DNA from: Selenomonas sputigena ATCC 35185
GTDB taxonomy: Bacteria > Bacillota > Negativicutes > Selenomonadales > Selenomonadaceae
Direction of reading: 5' to 3'
Assembly: GCF_000208405.1 (NCBI RefSeq)
Contig: NC_015437.1
Coordinates: 558,001 to 622,000, forward strand
Length of the DNA stretch: 64,000 bases
The translations under genes were made by a program, and so were the position numbers. The notes beneath the pieces were generated by a model. It ran no database searches. It was given only the letters and a program-made list of their open reading frames with translations, and was not told the origin of the DNA. Shown here one piece after another: positions 20,020 to 28,414 of the stretch (its first letter is position 1; every line of letters starts with the position of its first letter).

Positions 20020-20072
20020 CCTTCTTGATATGTCCGGACAGTTTATTCCAAATAAGAAAGGAGACAATGAAA

Positions 20073-20453
20073 ATGAATAAAATAGTCGCAGGGGGACTGG
20101 GATTGTTGGCGATGGCAGTGTTAACGCTTGCTGACAACATGGGCGTCCCGTTCGTTTCTAAATCGCAGCCCGAAACCCCGAAGGGGCTGCATTGGGCGAA
20201 TACGAAGCCCCGTACATCTCATGACGACTTTGAACGTCAGTGGGAAGATACTGGTCGAAGAATCGAAGAGCATAGCAAGATGGTGCGTGAAGGTGTTGCG
20301 GCGAATCGAGCGAAAGCCGAGCAAATCTCGAAAGAGATGGATGAGAATATCGCCGCTCATGAGGCGAAACGCCAAAAATACGATTTTGAGGATTTGGGCG
20401 AGGTCGGCAAAGATATGCCGATGCAACCACCCACCAAAAAGAGGCAGGAGTGA
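20073..20453 (+). CDS. small secreted or membrane-anchored protein of unknown function
   Basis: 126 residues. The N-terminus (MNKIVAGGLGLLAMAVLTLA) is a signal peptide or anchor. The rest is polar and helical, with charged repeats such as RQWEDTGRRIEEHSKMVREG and a Pro/Lys-rich tail. No family recognised. AAAGGAG at 20057-20063 spaces better to the ATG at 20073 than to the one at 20067. It lies between the NERD-like gene and the nuclease-like/Sel1 pair, all on the same strand and all comparatively A+T-rich. A hairpin follows its stop codon. Confidence 0.6.
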   Translation: MNKIVAGGLGLLAMAVLTLADNMGVPFVSKSQPETPKGLHWANTKPRTSHDDFERQWEDTGRRIEEHSKMVREGVAANRAKAEQISKEMDENIAAHEAKRQKYDFEDLGEVGKDMPMQPPTKKRQE

Positions 20454-20465
20454 TTCCCTGCCTCT
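20440..20465 (+). terminator. hairpin at end of the small secreted-protein gene
   Basis: AGAGGCAGG pairs with CCTGCCTCT around the stop codon region. No clear T run follows, so termination is only possible. Confidence 0.4.
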
Positions 20466-20676
20466 ACAGTTGAGAATAATCGTGTTATACTTGAGCGAGA
20501 AAAGGTATCCTGCTTTTGATGTGGAAAAGCGTCCTAAGGTGCCACATACTTTAGGCAATGGGAAAACTGCACGCACAAACTCAAGCGAGAACCGATGATG
20601 AATGAGAGGATGCTCTTCTTGGCGATTGTTGTATAATAAAACTAAAAGCTGCTTAAATAGTTTGGGAGAGATGGAT

Positions 20677-22431
20677 ATGGGAAACGATTATGAAAATCGG
20701 CGCGAGGCGAGTATTCGACAAAGGCTGCAGGGCGAAGAGAAAGAAGGCGGCAATGCTGCCGGATTCAATGCCGCTATGGAAAGCGCTGCGCATGGCGACC
20801 GTCTTGGCCGTTTCAATGCGCGGCAAGGGCATGGTTATGCTGCAGAACAGGTGAATGACCTTATCGACAAACTGTCTGGGAAAGACGCGTGGATTCTTGG
20901 GGATGATAATGCCAAGAATGGACCGGATCGCATGGTGGACGGACAACTCATCCAGACGAAGTATTGTGCAAATGCCCAAGCGACAGTAGATGCGGCTTTT
21001 CGCAACGGGAAGTATCGCTATTTGGATGCACAGGGAAAGCCGATGCAGCTCGAAGTGCCGAGCGACCAATATCAAGCTTCGATTCGCTGTATGGAAGAGA
21101 AAATTGCTGAAGGACAAGTAGCCGGGGTGGATGACCCGAGGGCAGCACGGCAGTTTGTGCGCAAAGGAAATGTGGACTACAAGACAGCCTGCAATATAGC
21201 GCGGGCAGGTACGGTGGAATCGCTCTCCTTTGATGCGGCGCATGGCATGGTCGTCGCCAGGAGCAGCATGGGCATATCGGCGATCCTTTCCTTTGCTAAA
21301 GCTATATGGGCAGGCGAGGATGTAGAAAAAGCTGTCGATATTGCCATGTACAATGGTTTGCAGATGGGAGGGATGGCATTTGCAGCCTCTATGCTGACAT
21401 CGCAATTGACCCGTACGGGACTGAACCGCGCTTTGCTGAATCCATCGATAGGAGTGGTGCGCCTTCTGCCGAGCAGCGTCCGTAAATCGCTGCTCGACTC
21501 TATGCACAAGGGAGCCGCTGTCTATGGCGGTGCAGCCACGAAAGATTTGGCGAAGCTTTTGCGCAGTAACGCGATTGCCGCCGGTGCGATGATGTTGGCC
21601 ATGTCGGCAGGTGATATTACGAATTGTTTCCGCGGTAGGATTTCCGCAAAACAGCTCTTTAAAAATATGACAAATCTTGCGGGCGGTATAGGCGGCGGCT
21701 ACTTAGGAACTTTTCTCGTCCAAGGGGTGGCTTCGGCAGCAAGTGGAGGCGCATCGACGGCAATCGTTCTGGGCGCTGGTCTTGTCGGCGGCACACTTGG
21801 CACTATGGCGACGAGTACGGCGACAAATCACTTCGTTGAGGAAGATGCTTGGGAAATGGTGCGGATTCTTGATGAACGCTTGATTCCTTTGGCGCAGCAA
21901 TATTTGCTGTCTCAGGAGGAGCTGGATTTGGTGGTCGAGGATCTGAATGTCGCATTGGGCGGAGGCAAGAAAAAGGGCATAGGCGGAGAAAAACTTTTGG
22001 AGATGTATGCGAGTCCAGATCGTGTGCAATTTGCTGATACCCTCTTGACCGAGCATATAGAAAATATTGTCCGTTGGCGTGTACACGTTCGTTTGCCGAA
22101 GCCGGAGAAGTTTATGGAAGGAATGGGCCGCGTCCTGACATTGGCTGCAGGTGGACAGAGGGGGCAGAATTCCTGCGCACAAAAAGAATGGAAGCCTGTT
22201 GAGATGGGACAGCGCCTTTTGAGCAGAGAAGTGTCCGAGCGTGCAGCGAAAAAAGCAAGGTACGTGGGGAATCAGATGAATATCATCTCGGCACAGCAAG
22301 GAGAAAGCCTTGCCCAGATGGCTGCGGAAGAAAAAGAATTTGCGGCAAAACAGCATCTGCATGATGAAAAAATCGCAGCGTATCAAGCAGAATTGAAGAA
22401 ATTTGGGGAGGAAAATGAAAATGGCAAGTGA
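20677..22431 (+). CDS. PD-(D/E)XK-like protein with glycine-rich membrane region
   Basis: 584 residues; family not recognised. The N-terminal soluble part has an arrangement like a PD-(D/E)XK nuclease core: Glu57 in GHGYAAEQ, Asp84 in GPDRMVDG, and Gln93-x-Lys95 in LIQTKY. From about residue 200 to 400 there are several hydrophobic, glycine-rich stretches (MGGMAFAASML, NLAGGIGGGYLGTFLVQG, GAGLVGGTLGTMAT) that look like membrane or pore-forming segments. The C-terminal 150 residues are helical and charged. The frame extends 25 codons upstream, but GGGAG at 20664-20668 spaces best to the ATG at 20677. TATAAT at 20632-20637 is a possible -10. It overlaps the next gene by 11 bp. A nuclease-like domain joined to a membrane segment suggests a defence or toxin role (inference). 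Confidence 0.65.
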   Translation: MGNDYENRREASIRQRLQGEEKEGGNAAGFNAAMESAAHGDRLGRFNARQGHGYAAEQVNDLIDKLSGKDAWILGDDNAKNGPDRMVDGQLIQTKYCANAQATVDAAFRNGKYRYLDAQGKPMQLEVPSDQYQASIRCMEEKIAEGQVAGVDDPRAARQFVRKGNVDYKTACNIARAGTVESLSFDAAHGMVVARSSMGISAILSFAKAIWAGEDVEKAVDIAMYNGLQMGGMAFAASMLTSQLTRTGLNRALLNPSIGVVRLLPSSVRKSLLDSMHKGAAVYGGAATKDLAKLLRSNAIAAGAMMLAMSAGDITNCFRGRISAKQLFKNMTNLAGGIGGGYLGTFLVQGVASAASGGASTAIVLGAGLVGGTLGTMATSTATNHFVEEDAWEMVRILDERLIPLAQQYLLSQEELDLVVEDLNVALGGGKKKGIGGEKLLEMYASPDRVQFADTLLTEHIENIVRWRVHVRLPKPEKFMEGMGRVLTLAAGGQRGQNSCAQKEWKPVEMGQRLLSREVSERAAKKARYVGNQMNIISAQQGESLAQMAAEEKEFAAKQHLHDEKIAAYQAELKKFGEENENGK

Positions 22432-24577
22432 GTTGTGCCTCATAGAAACCGATGTCTTGACGAGGGAAGAGAAAATAGCTTTGGAGGCAGAGATCGAGCA
22501 TCTGATTGAGGGACATAAAGACAATCGGCAGGCAATCAACCGCCTTGTTTTTGCAAGCATTGAGGCAATGACGAAAGCGGATGATGCTGCGCAGGAGCTT
22601 TCCAGCAAAGACTTTTTTAGGCGTTTCTTGGGTGGAATTACAGGCAGTAACGCAAAATTGCAGGACAAGATCAACAGCAGCCGTGCTGCGGCGCAGTATG
22701 CAGCGCAGCAAACACTGCAGAAGCTGGCAGAACAAAACCTGATGACGTTCGACCTCATCACGGCGGTAAACAATAAGCTCAATGCTTCGCTGCATCGGGT
22801 GGGCGAAGAGATTGAAAACATTTATGAAGGCTTGGCAAAATTCCTGCGCCATAATAAAAGTGAACTCGTGCGCCTGGAAACGCGCTTGGAGAAGGTGGAG
22901 CGCAATGTAAATCTGCTCACATGGCAGAATTCCATTGAATATCAAGCCTTTGAGGGAATCGAATACTGTGATTTGGACGAGACGGGAAAAATTGTCTGCC
23001 TCGTGCGGGACTTTTACGAAATCACAAAAGGGGAATGGAGCACTTCTGAGCTGCTTTTGCTCAAAACAGCCATGGGATCGGTCCATATACAACCGCGGGG
23101 CAAGGTGAATTTCCTGGCAGTTTTGCAGGAAATTGCAGAAGATGGGGCATTGCAGGGGAAATTGCTGGGCGAGCGGCAAATAGTGCCTGCGGATGATTCT
23201 GATTGGCTGCTGGCATTTGGCGCGCTAAGAAAGATGGAAGCGTTACAGCGGGAAGAAAACTATATCGTGGATACGGTCAGGGAGTATCTCGAAAAAAGCG
23301 CTGTAAAGGCAGACGAAAGGCAGATTCGCGTTGAATTGCTGCTGAAATATCTGGCCGAGAGAATGGGCGTCAACCTTGATAGCGAAGTGGAAATCTATGA
23401 CCTTGTAATGGAATTGTTGTTTGATTTGCAGCAGGCAGAGCTTGCGGGGCTTTTAAGCGATGTACAGTCGGAAGACGAGCCTCTTCTAACGATGCCAAAT
23501 GAGAAGCTGCAGGAAGCGGAGCGACTGTATATCGCTTATCAACTGGATGAAGCCGAGGAGCTTTTTGAAGAATTGGCGAAAGCAGGCAATGCCCGTGCAA
23601 TGTATGTTCTTGCCCGATATTATTATGATCCGGATTGGGGATGGAAAGGCGCAGATGCCGGGGATGTACTGGCACAGCTGTATGAGGCAGAATCCCGGGC
23701 GGATGATGAGCAAAAGACGGCGGTATTGGAAGAGCGGTTTCCTCGCGTATATGAGCTTGCAGAGCAAGGTGATGTGTTTGCACGTCATGAAGTGGCGGGT
23801 ATGTTTTTGCATGGCTACGGGACAAGGTGTGATGAGCAAAAAACGATATATTATTGGAGAACGGCCGCAGAAGCGGGCTTTTGGGATTCGACGAGAGAGT
23901 TGGGCAATTTGTTCAAGGTACAAGGCAAATATAAGAAGGCTGCTGGGTGGTTTAAGAAGCTTGCTGAAGCGGGATGTGATGAGGGATGGTATAAGTTGGG
24001 AAAGATTTATGGGGAGGGTGAAGGCGATATCGCATGTGAGAAAGAGGCCATACGGTGTTACCAAAAAGTATATGAAATGCAGGGATTTCGGGCAGGCGAT
24101 GCGGCATGCGATTTAGGAATTATTTTTGATAATAAGGAGGAATACAAAAAAGCAAATGAATGGTTCAGGAAGTCTGGCGAAGCGGGAAATGATTGGGGGT
24201 GGATTTTTTTAGCAGATAACTATGCGGATGGAAAAGGTACCACGGAAGACAAAGATAAGGCAATAGAGTATTATTTAAAAGCATATGAAATAGGGGGAAC
24301 GCGTGCAGGTGATGCGGCGTATTCAATAGGCATGATTTTTGATGGGCGCGAGAATTATAACGAGGCAAATATATGGTTTAGAAAAGCTTATGATTGGTTC
24401 AAAAAAGCGGCAGAAGCAGGCAGCGATTGGGGATACTACAAATTAGGCAATTGCTATCTGGAAGGCAAAGGGGTTGCTCAAAATGCAGCAAAAGCAGTGG
24501 AATGCTTTACAAAAGCGTATGAGATGCAGGGCAGAGCTGCTGATTATGCAAAAGAAAGATTGGATGAACTGAGGTGA
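22421..24577 (+). CDS. coiled-coil protein with C-terminal Sel1/TPR-like repeats
   Basis: 718 residues. The first 180 residues are helical and coiled-coil-like (EKIALEAEIEHLIEGHKDN, RLETRLEKVERNVNLL). Residues 180-350 form an unrecognised domain. From about residue 370 there are Sel1-type repeats, such as EAGCDEGWYKLGKIYGEGEG and EAGSDWGYYKLGNCYLEGKG. Sel1 repeats act as protein-binding scaffolds. ATG 22421 is chosen because GGGGAGG lies 9 bp before it. The 11-bp overlap with the PD-(D/E)XK-like gene implies translational coupling, so the two products probably work together. Composition is A+T-rich like its partner. No enzymatic motif was seen. Confidence 0.75.
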   Translation: MASELCLIETDVLTREEKIALEAEIEHLIEGHKDNRQAINRLVFASIEAMTKADDAAQELSSKDFFRRFLGGITGSNAKLQDKINSSRAAAQYAAQQTLQKLAEQNLMTFDLITAVNNKLNASLHRVGEEIENIYEGLAKFLRHNKSELVRLETRLEKVERNVNLLTWQNSIEYQAFEGIEYCDLDETGKIVCLVRDFYEITKGEWSTSELLLLKTAMGSVHIQPRGKVNFLAVLQEIAEDGALQGKLLGERQIVPADDSDWLLAFGALRKMEALQREENYIVDTVREYLEKSAVKADERQIRVELLLKYLAERMGVNLDSEVEIYDLVMELLFDLQQAELAGLLSDVQSEDEPLLTMPNEKLQEAERLYIAYQLDEAEELFEELAKAGNARAMYVLARYYYDPDWGWKGADAGDVLAQLYEAESRADDEQKTAVLEERFPRVYELAEQGDVFARHEVAGMFLHGYGTRCDEQKTIYYWRTAAEAGFWDSTRELGNLFKVQGKYKKAAGWFKKLAEAGCDEGWYKLGKIYGEGEGDIACEKEAIRCYQKVYEMQGFRAGDAACDLGIIFDNKEEYKKANEWFRKSGEAGNDWGWIFLADNYADGKGTTEDKDKAIEYYLKAYEIGGTRAGDAAYSIGMIFDGRENYNEANIWFRKAYDWFKKAAEAGSDWGYYKLGNCYLEGKGVAQNAAKAVECFTKAYEMQGRAADYAKERLDELR

Positions 24578-24658
24578 GACTTTTTCAGGCAATGGCTGTA
24601 TTTGATGTAGAAGATTGAGACAAGTTGTTCGCAGAGCGAGCGGAAAGGATGTGCCAAG

Positions 24659-24745
24659 ATGGCAATGCTGGATGTACCTAAAAAAGAGCCGCTCGTAGGC
24701 GGCGAAGAAGAACTTGCATACAAACGGGCGAATATGCTATACTAA
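24659..24745 (+). CDS. possible 28-residue ORF; doubtful
   Basis: ATG 24659 with GAAAGGA upstream encodes a 28-residue acidic peptide (MAMLDVPKKEPLVGGEEELA, then YKRANMLY). It covers the antitoxin promoter and a minus-strand terminator-like hairpin, which argues that the DNA here is regulatory and the frame accidental. Confidence 0.15.
   Translation: MAMLDVPKKEPLVGGEEELAYKRANMLY
24680..24703 (-). terminator. minus-strand terminator-like hairpin left of the type I toxin locus
   Basis: Read on the minus strand: GCCGC-CTACGA-GCGGC followed by TCTTTTTT. It could stop toxin mRNA that reads through the shared terminator. Confidence 0.45.
24714..24743 (+). promoter_or_regulatory. promoter of the putative antitoxin RNA
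   Basis: TTGCAT (24714-24719), 18-bp spacer, TATACT (24738-24743) with TGC just before the -10 (extended -10). The 13 bases AATATGCTATACT are repeated on the opposite strand as the toxin promoter. Confidence 0.75.
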
Positions 24746-24749
24746 GGGT

Positions 24750-24822
24750 GGCTGGAATGTGGCGACGATACCATTCCGACATGCAAAAAGCCCCCCGAGT
24801 TTGTGCCTTGGGGGGCTTTTCT
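24750..24822 (+). ncRNA. putative type I antitoxin RNA (par RNA II-like)
   Basis: Predicted to start about 7 bases after TATACT and to end at the terminator at 24786-24820, giving roughly 70-75 nt. Its 5' part contains GGAATGTGGCGACGAT (24754-24769) and then ATTCCGACATGCA. The same 16-mer occurs at 24932-24947, opposite the start of the toxin gene, followed by a similar ATTCGTCCATGCA. The RNA is therefore complementary to the toxin translation-initiation region, and at its 3' end to the toxin terminator. This is the geometry known for RNA II of the Enterococcus par locus. No transcript evidence is available. Confidence 0.7.
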
Positions 24823-24947
24823 ATTCCCATATTGCGAGCAGGGCTTAACGCTCAGGCTTGTTGCCTTCAGAATCTCTCGTCAAGCCATCTGCAGAGATAG
24901 TAGCTGACTATTCCTGCCGCGACGGAGATAAGGAATGTGGCGACGAT
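24754..24947 (+). repeat. direct repeats of the toxin-antitoxin locus (16 bp, two copies)
   Basis: GGAATGTGGCGACGAT at 24754-24769 and again at 24932-24947, identical over 16 bases. Both are followed by related ATTC(C/G)-n-CATGCA sequence. The first lies in the antitoxin RNA and the second is antisense to the toxin start region. Confidence 0.85.
24786..24820. terminator. bidirectional terminator shared by antitoxin and toxin RNAs
   Basis: AAAAGCCCCCC pairs with GGGGGGCTTTT around a 13-base loop. There are A/T runs on both sides, so it works on both strands: plus for the antitoxin RNA, minus for the toxin mRNA. Confidence 0.9.
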
Positions 24948-24956
24948 GTTTTCCAT
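24867..24956 (-). CDS. 29-residue Fst/Ldr-like type I toxin peptide
   Basis: Minus-strand ORF MENIVATFLISVAAGIVSYY followed by LCRWLDERF. It has one hydrophobic transmembrane stretch (residues 4-22) and then a short charged tail with W-L-D-E-R, the same plan as Fst of the Enterococcus par locus and staphylococcal PepA1-type toxins. AAAGGGGG lies 11 bp upstream on the minus strand. A promoter with TATACT and extended TGC is at 25008-25016 (minus). The mRNA would be about 210 nt, ending at the shared terminator. Direct repeats and a convergent small RNA complete the module. Family membership is inferred from architecture. Confidence 0.72.
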   Translation of the reverse strand: MENIVATFLISVAAGIVSYYLCRWLDERF

Positions 24957-25007
24957 TCGTCCATGCACCCCCTTTCCATTGCCATGTCTAGGGGCGGCAA
25001 CGCATCA

Positions 25008-25020
25008 AGTATAGCATATT
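25008..25020 (-). promoter_or_regulatory. -10 region of the toxin promoter
   Basis: On the minus strand this reads AATATGCTATACT, identical over 13 bases to the antitoxin -10 region at 24731-24743. The -35 is poor (TGGCGT-like), so the promoter probably relies on the extended -10. Confidence 0.6.
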
Positions 25021-25118
25021 CCAGCACATCACGCCACAGCCTTTGCCGACACGCAAAAAAGGGCATAAAAAAGAGCCGCACCTAGGGCAACTGATTTCTA
25101 TAGGGAAAGGGGAACGAC

Positions 25119-25379
25119 ATGCCAACAATTTCAATGTTCTTTGGAATTATCATTCGTATGTATAACAACGGCGAGCATAACTCGCCTCATTTTCACGCAA
25201 CCTACCAAGGAAACAATGCCGTTTTTAATATGGACGGCGATCTCATAGAAGGCGATATGCCACGCAAGCAAGTCAAACTGATTGCCGCATGGACAGAAAT
25301 TCATCGCGATGAGCTTCTTGCCAACTGGGAGCTTGCCATGAGCGAGCAGCCGCTTTACAAGATCGCCCCACTCCGCTAA
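25119..25379 (+). CDS. DUF4160 family protein
   Basis: 86 residues. The conserved block MYNNGEHNSPHFHATYQG with its histidines, and the C-terminal helix RDELLANWELA, are typical of DUF4160. RBS GGAAAGGGGAACGAC. The gene is followed after 15 bp by a DUF2442 gene. The two families are often encoded as adjacent pairs, and a toxin-antitoxin-like role has been suggested, but the biochemistry is not established. Position next to a type I toxin locus supports an accessory, mobile character. Confidence 0.85.
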   Translation: MPTISMFFGIIIRMYNNGEHNSPHFHATYQGNNAVFNMDGDLIEGDMPRKQVKLIAAWTEIHRDELLANWELAMSEQPLYKIAPLR

Positions 25380-25394
25380 AGAAAGGATTTCATC

Positions 25395-25658
25395 ATGGGA
25401 CAGCCTGTATGGATTGTGGAAAACGTGAAAGCACGGGATGACTATACCCTGCTCATCACATTCACAGGCGGCGCACAGCGTGTTTACGACGCACGCCCCC
25501 TGCTGGCAAAGGAAATCTTTGCCCCGCTGAAAAGCTTGCCTTTTTTCCTACGCGCGAAAGCATTATACGGCACGGTCATTTGGAGCGACGATATAGACAT
25601 CGCACCGGAGCACCTCTATGAATGCAGCATCCCCGTTGATCGGAACAGGACGGCGTGA
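25395..25658 (+). CDS. DUF2442 family protein
   Basis: 87 residues with the DUF2442 pattern: ARDDYTLLITFTGGAQRVYD near the N-terminus, LPFFLRAKA in the middle and GTVIWSDDIDIAPEHLYE near the C-terminus. RBS AGAAAGGATTT. Partner of the preceding DUF4160 gene by spacing and known co-occurrence. Function unproven; no catalytic motif visible. Confidence 0.85.
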   Translation: MGQPVWIVENVKARDDYTLLITFTGGAQRVYDARPLLAKEIFAPLKSLPFFLRAKALYGTVIWSDDIDIAPEHLYECSIPVDRNRTA

Positions 25659-25734
25659 CCATGTGCAACACGATTCCCGAAGTAGAAAAAAGAGCCGCGT
25701 AAATTTACCAGTGATTCCTTCATACTTTTCCCAC

Positions 25735-25763
25735 TTGCTTTTCCACCCCATCTATGCTAAAAT
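25735..25763 (+). promoter_or_regulatory. promoter of rpsB-tsf
   Basis: TTGCTT (25735-25740), 17-bp spacer, TAAAAT (25758-25763) with TGC before the -10. A leader of about 100 nt with a CTGC...GCAG inverted repeat precedes rpsB; such leaders can carry S2 autoregulation, but no known consensus was checked. Confidence 0.75.
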
Positions 25764-25872
25764 TTTTCACGGTGTCTATATAACGCACGCGCACTGACGT
25801 CTGCCCTGTGCTCCCTTGAGAGTGGTGCAGAGGATGAGGGGCGCGGAGGAAAAAACAGGAGGTGCACCAATT

Positions 25873-26595
25873 ATGGCAGTAGTTTCTATGAAACAACTTT
25901 TGGAGGCCGGTGTCCATTTCGGACATCAGACCCGCCGTTGGAATCCGAAGATGGCGAAATACATCTTCACGGAGAGGAACGGCATCTACATCATTGATTT
26001 GCAGAAGACCGTGCGCAAGGTTGACGAGGCGTACAACTTCCTTCGCAGCTTGGCGGAAGAGGGCAAGAGCGTTCTCTTCGTCGGCACGAAGAAGCAGGCG
26101 CAGGACGCTGTGAAGGAAGAGGCGACGAAGGCTGAGATGTTCTATGTCAACGAGCGTTGGCTCGGCGGCATGCTGACGAACTATCAGACGATCCAGAAGC
26201 GCATCCGCCGCTTGAAGGATCTTGAGCGCATGGAAGAGGACGGCACGTTTGACGTCCTGACGAAGAAGGAAGTCCTGCAGCTGCGTCATGAGATGACGAA
26301 GCTGGAGAAGTTCCTCGGCGGCATCAAGGAGATGAACCGTCTGCCGGGCGCACTCTTTGTCGTTGACCCGCGCAAGGAGCGCATCGCCGTCGCTGAGGCA
26401 AAAAAACTCAACATCCCCATCGTCGCAATCGTTGATACGAACTGCGATCCCGATGAGATCGACTATGTGATTCCGGGCAACGACGATGCGATCCGTGCCG
26501 TCCGCCTTTTGACGAGCGCGATGGCGAGCGCCATCGTCGAGGGTCGTCAGGGTCAGGCAGGTGCAGGCGAGGAGGCGCAAGATGGCAAAGATTGA
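25873..26595 (+). CDS. rpsB: 30S ribosomal protein S2
   Basis: 240 residues. It begins [20 protein letters not shown] and contains the S2 signatures [12 protein letters not shown] and [20 protein letters not shown]. It binds the 30S head near S1 and the Shine-Dalgarno duplex. The start at 25873 has AGGAGGTG upstream; an open frame 19 codons longer has none. The stop overlaps the start of tsf by 14 bp, so the two are coupled, the usual rpsB-tsf arrangement. Confidence 0.98.
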   Translation: MAVVSMKQLLEAGVHFGHQTRRWNPKMAKYIFTERNGIYIIDLQKTVRKVDEAYNFLRSLAEEGKSVLFVGTKKQAQDAVKEEATKAEMFYVNERWLGGMLTNYQTIQKRIRRLKDLERMEEDGTFDVLTKKEVLQLRHEMTKLEKFLGGIKEMNRLPGALFVVDPRKERIAVAEAKKLNIPIVAIVDTNCDPDEIDYVIPGNDDAIRAVRLLTSAMASAIVEGRQGQAGAGEEAQDGKD

Positions 26596-27457
26596 CGCAA
26601 AGATGGTCAAGGAGCTGCGCGAGCGTACGGGCGCAGGCATGATGGACTGCAAGAAGGCGCTGACGGAGACCGACGGCGACATGGACAAGGCGATCGACTA
26701 CCTGCGCGAGAAGGGCATTGCGAAGGCTGAGAAGAAGGCCGGCCGCATCGCGTCCGAGGGCGTCGTCGCAGCTTACGTTGCGGACGATGCGAAGGTCGCG
26801 GCGCTCGTCGAGATCAACTGCGAGACGGACTTTGTCGCCGTTACGGAGAAGTTCCACGAGCTTTGCGACAAGATCGCCAAGCACATCGCAGAGACGAATC
26901 CTGCCGACGTGGATGCCTTGAATGCGAGCACGCTTGAAGGCAAGACGGTGGCGGAAATCGTCACGGAAGCCGTCGCGAGCATCGGCGAGAAGATTTCGCT
27001 GCGCCGCTTCGAGCGCTATGAGAACGCTTCGGGCCGCATTGCAAGCTACATCCACATGGGCGGCAAGATCGGCGTGCTCGTCGACCTTTCGGGCGGCACG
27101 GCGGAGATTGGCAAGGACGTCGCCATGCACATTGCAGCGTCTGCGCCGACGGCGATCGACCGTTCGGGCGTGAAGGCGGAAGACCTTGAGCACGAGAAGG
27201 AAGTCCTGCGTGCGCAGGCTCTCGAAGAGGGCAAGCCCGAAAAGATCGTGGAGCGCATGGTCGAGGGTCGCATCAACAAGTTCTATCAGGAAGTCTGCCT
27301 GCTGGAGCAGCCCTTCGTCAAGGATCCGGACAAGAAAGTTCAGGAAATTCTCGGCGATGTCAAGGTCGAGCGCTTCGTTCGCTTCGAACTGGGCGAGGGT
27401 CTTGAGAAGAAGTCGGAGGACTTCGCGGCTGAGGTCGCTGCTCAGATCAAGGGCTAA
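26582..27457 (+). CDS. tsf: elongation factor Ts
   Basis: 291 residues. The N-terminal UBA-like domain ([19 protein letters not shown]) and the core motif [14 protein letters not shown], which contacts EF-Tu, are both present. It catalyses GDP/GTP exchange on EF-Tu. RBS GGAGGCG lies inside rpsB, and the start overlaps the rpsB stop. A terminator follows 16 bp after the stop codon. Confidence 0.98.
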   Translation: MAKIDAKMVKELRERTGAGMMDCKKALTETDGDMDKAIDYLREKGIAKAEKKAGRIASEGVVAAYVADDAKVAALVEINCETDFVAVTEKFHELCDKIAKHIAETNPADVDALNASTLEGKTVAEIVTEAVASIGEKISLRRFERYENASGRIASYIHMGGKIGVLVDLSGGTAEIGKDVAMHIAASAPTAIDRSGVKAEDLEHEKEVLRAQALEEGKPEKIVERMVEGRINKFYQEVCLLEQPFVKDPDKKVQEILGDVKVERFVRFELGEGLEKKSEDFAAEVAAQIKG

Positions 27458-27472
27458 GAGATTTGAAATAAG

Positions 27473-27525
27473 AAAAGCTGCTGCATGGCGATGGATGGAA
27501 AATGTTTCTGTGCGGCAGCTTTTTC
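27473..27525 (+). terminator. rho-independent terminator after tsf
   Basis: AAAAGCTGC (27473-27481) pairs with GCAGCTTTT (27515-27523), with further pairing inside, then a T run. It separates rpsB-tsf from pyrH. Confidence 0.7.
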
Positions 27526-27685
27526 CTGCCATTTTCAGGAAGTTGTCTCGCAAATGCACAACACCTTAGGAAGCTCTAACGGCAGGACGATTTTCTGCAA
27601 AGCGAAGAGGATTATTTCCGGCTTCGTCGAATAGGGAAGAGAAGCAACGAGATGGGAAGATACTTCTGCAAGGGGGACGTTCATT

Positions 27686-28414
27686 TTGGATATTGCCAGC
27701 TACAAGCGTGTCGTTTTGAAACTCAGCGGTGAATCTCTCGCAGGAGATCAGGGCTTCGGCATCGACCTGCCGACCGTCGACGCCATTGCGGCCGAGGTCA
27801 AGAAGGTGCGCGAGCACGGCATTGATGTCGCCGTCGTCGTTGGCGGCGGCAATATCTGGCGCGGCCTTGCGGGAAGCGACAAGGGAATGGATCGGGCGCA
27901 GGCGGATTACATGGGAATGCTCGCGACCGTCATGAATTCGCTCGCCTTGCAAAGCTCTTTGGAGAACATCGACGTCGATACGCGCGTGCAGAGCGCCATC
28001 GAGATGCGTCAGATCGCTGAGCCGTACATTCGCCGCAAGGCCGTGCGTCACCTCGAAAAGGGACGCGTCGTGATCCTGGCGGCGGGTACGGGAAATCCGT
28101 ATTTCTCGACGGATACGACCGCGGCTCTTCGCGCCGCCGAGATCGAGGCGGACGTCATCCTCATGGCGAAGAAGGGCGTCGACGGCGTCTACGACTCCGA
28201 CCCGCGTAAGAACCCTGCAGCAAAGAGGTTCACGCGTCTTGCGTACATTGAAGTTCTGCAGCGCGGCCTCGCCGTCATGGACTCGACGGCGACGAGTCTC
28301 TGCATGGACAACAAGATTCCCATTGTCGTATTCAATATTGACAAGCATGAGAATATCCTCAAGGCTGCGGTCGGCGAGGATATCGGCACGATTGTAGGGG
28401 GAGAGGAAGCATGA
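27686..28414 (+). CDS. pyrH: uridylate kinase (UMP kinase)
   Basis: 242 residues of the amino-acid-kinase fold. [16 protein letters not shown] forms the ATP-binding loop, [10 protein letters not shown] binds UMP, and [17 protein letters not shown] is the typical bacterial PyrH segment. It makes UDP from UMP. The start is TTG, with AAGGGGG about 9 bp before it. It overlaps frr by 4 bases (ATGA), the widespread pyrH-frr pairing. The 160 bp between the tsf terminator and this gene show no clear promoter. Confidence 0.97.
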   Translation: MDIASYKRVVLKLSGESLAGDQGFGIDLPTVDAIAAEVKKVREHGIDVAVVVGGGNIWRGLAGSDKGMDRAQADYMGMLATVMNSLALQSSLENIDVDTRVQSAIEMRQIAEPYIRRKAVRHLEKGRVVILAAGTGNPYFSTDTTAALRAAEIEADVILMAKKGVDGVYDSDPRKNPAAKRFTRLAYIEVLQRGLAVMDSTATSLCMDNKIPIVVFNIDKHENILKAAVGEDIGTIVGGEEA

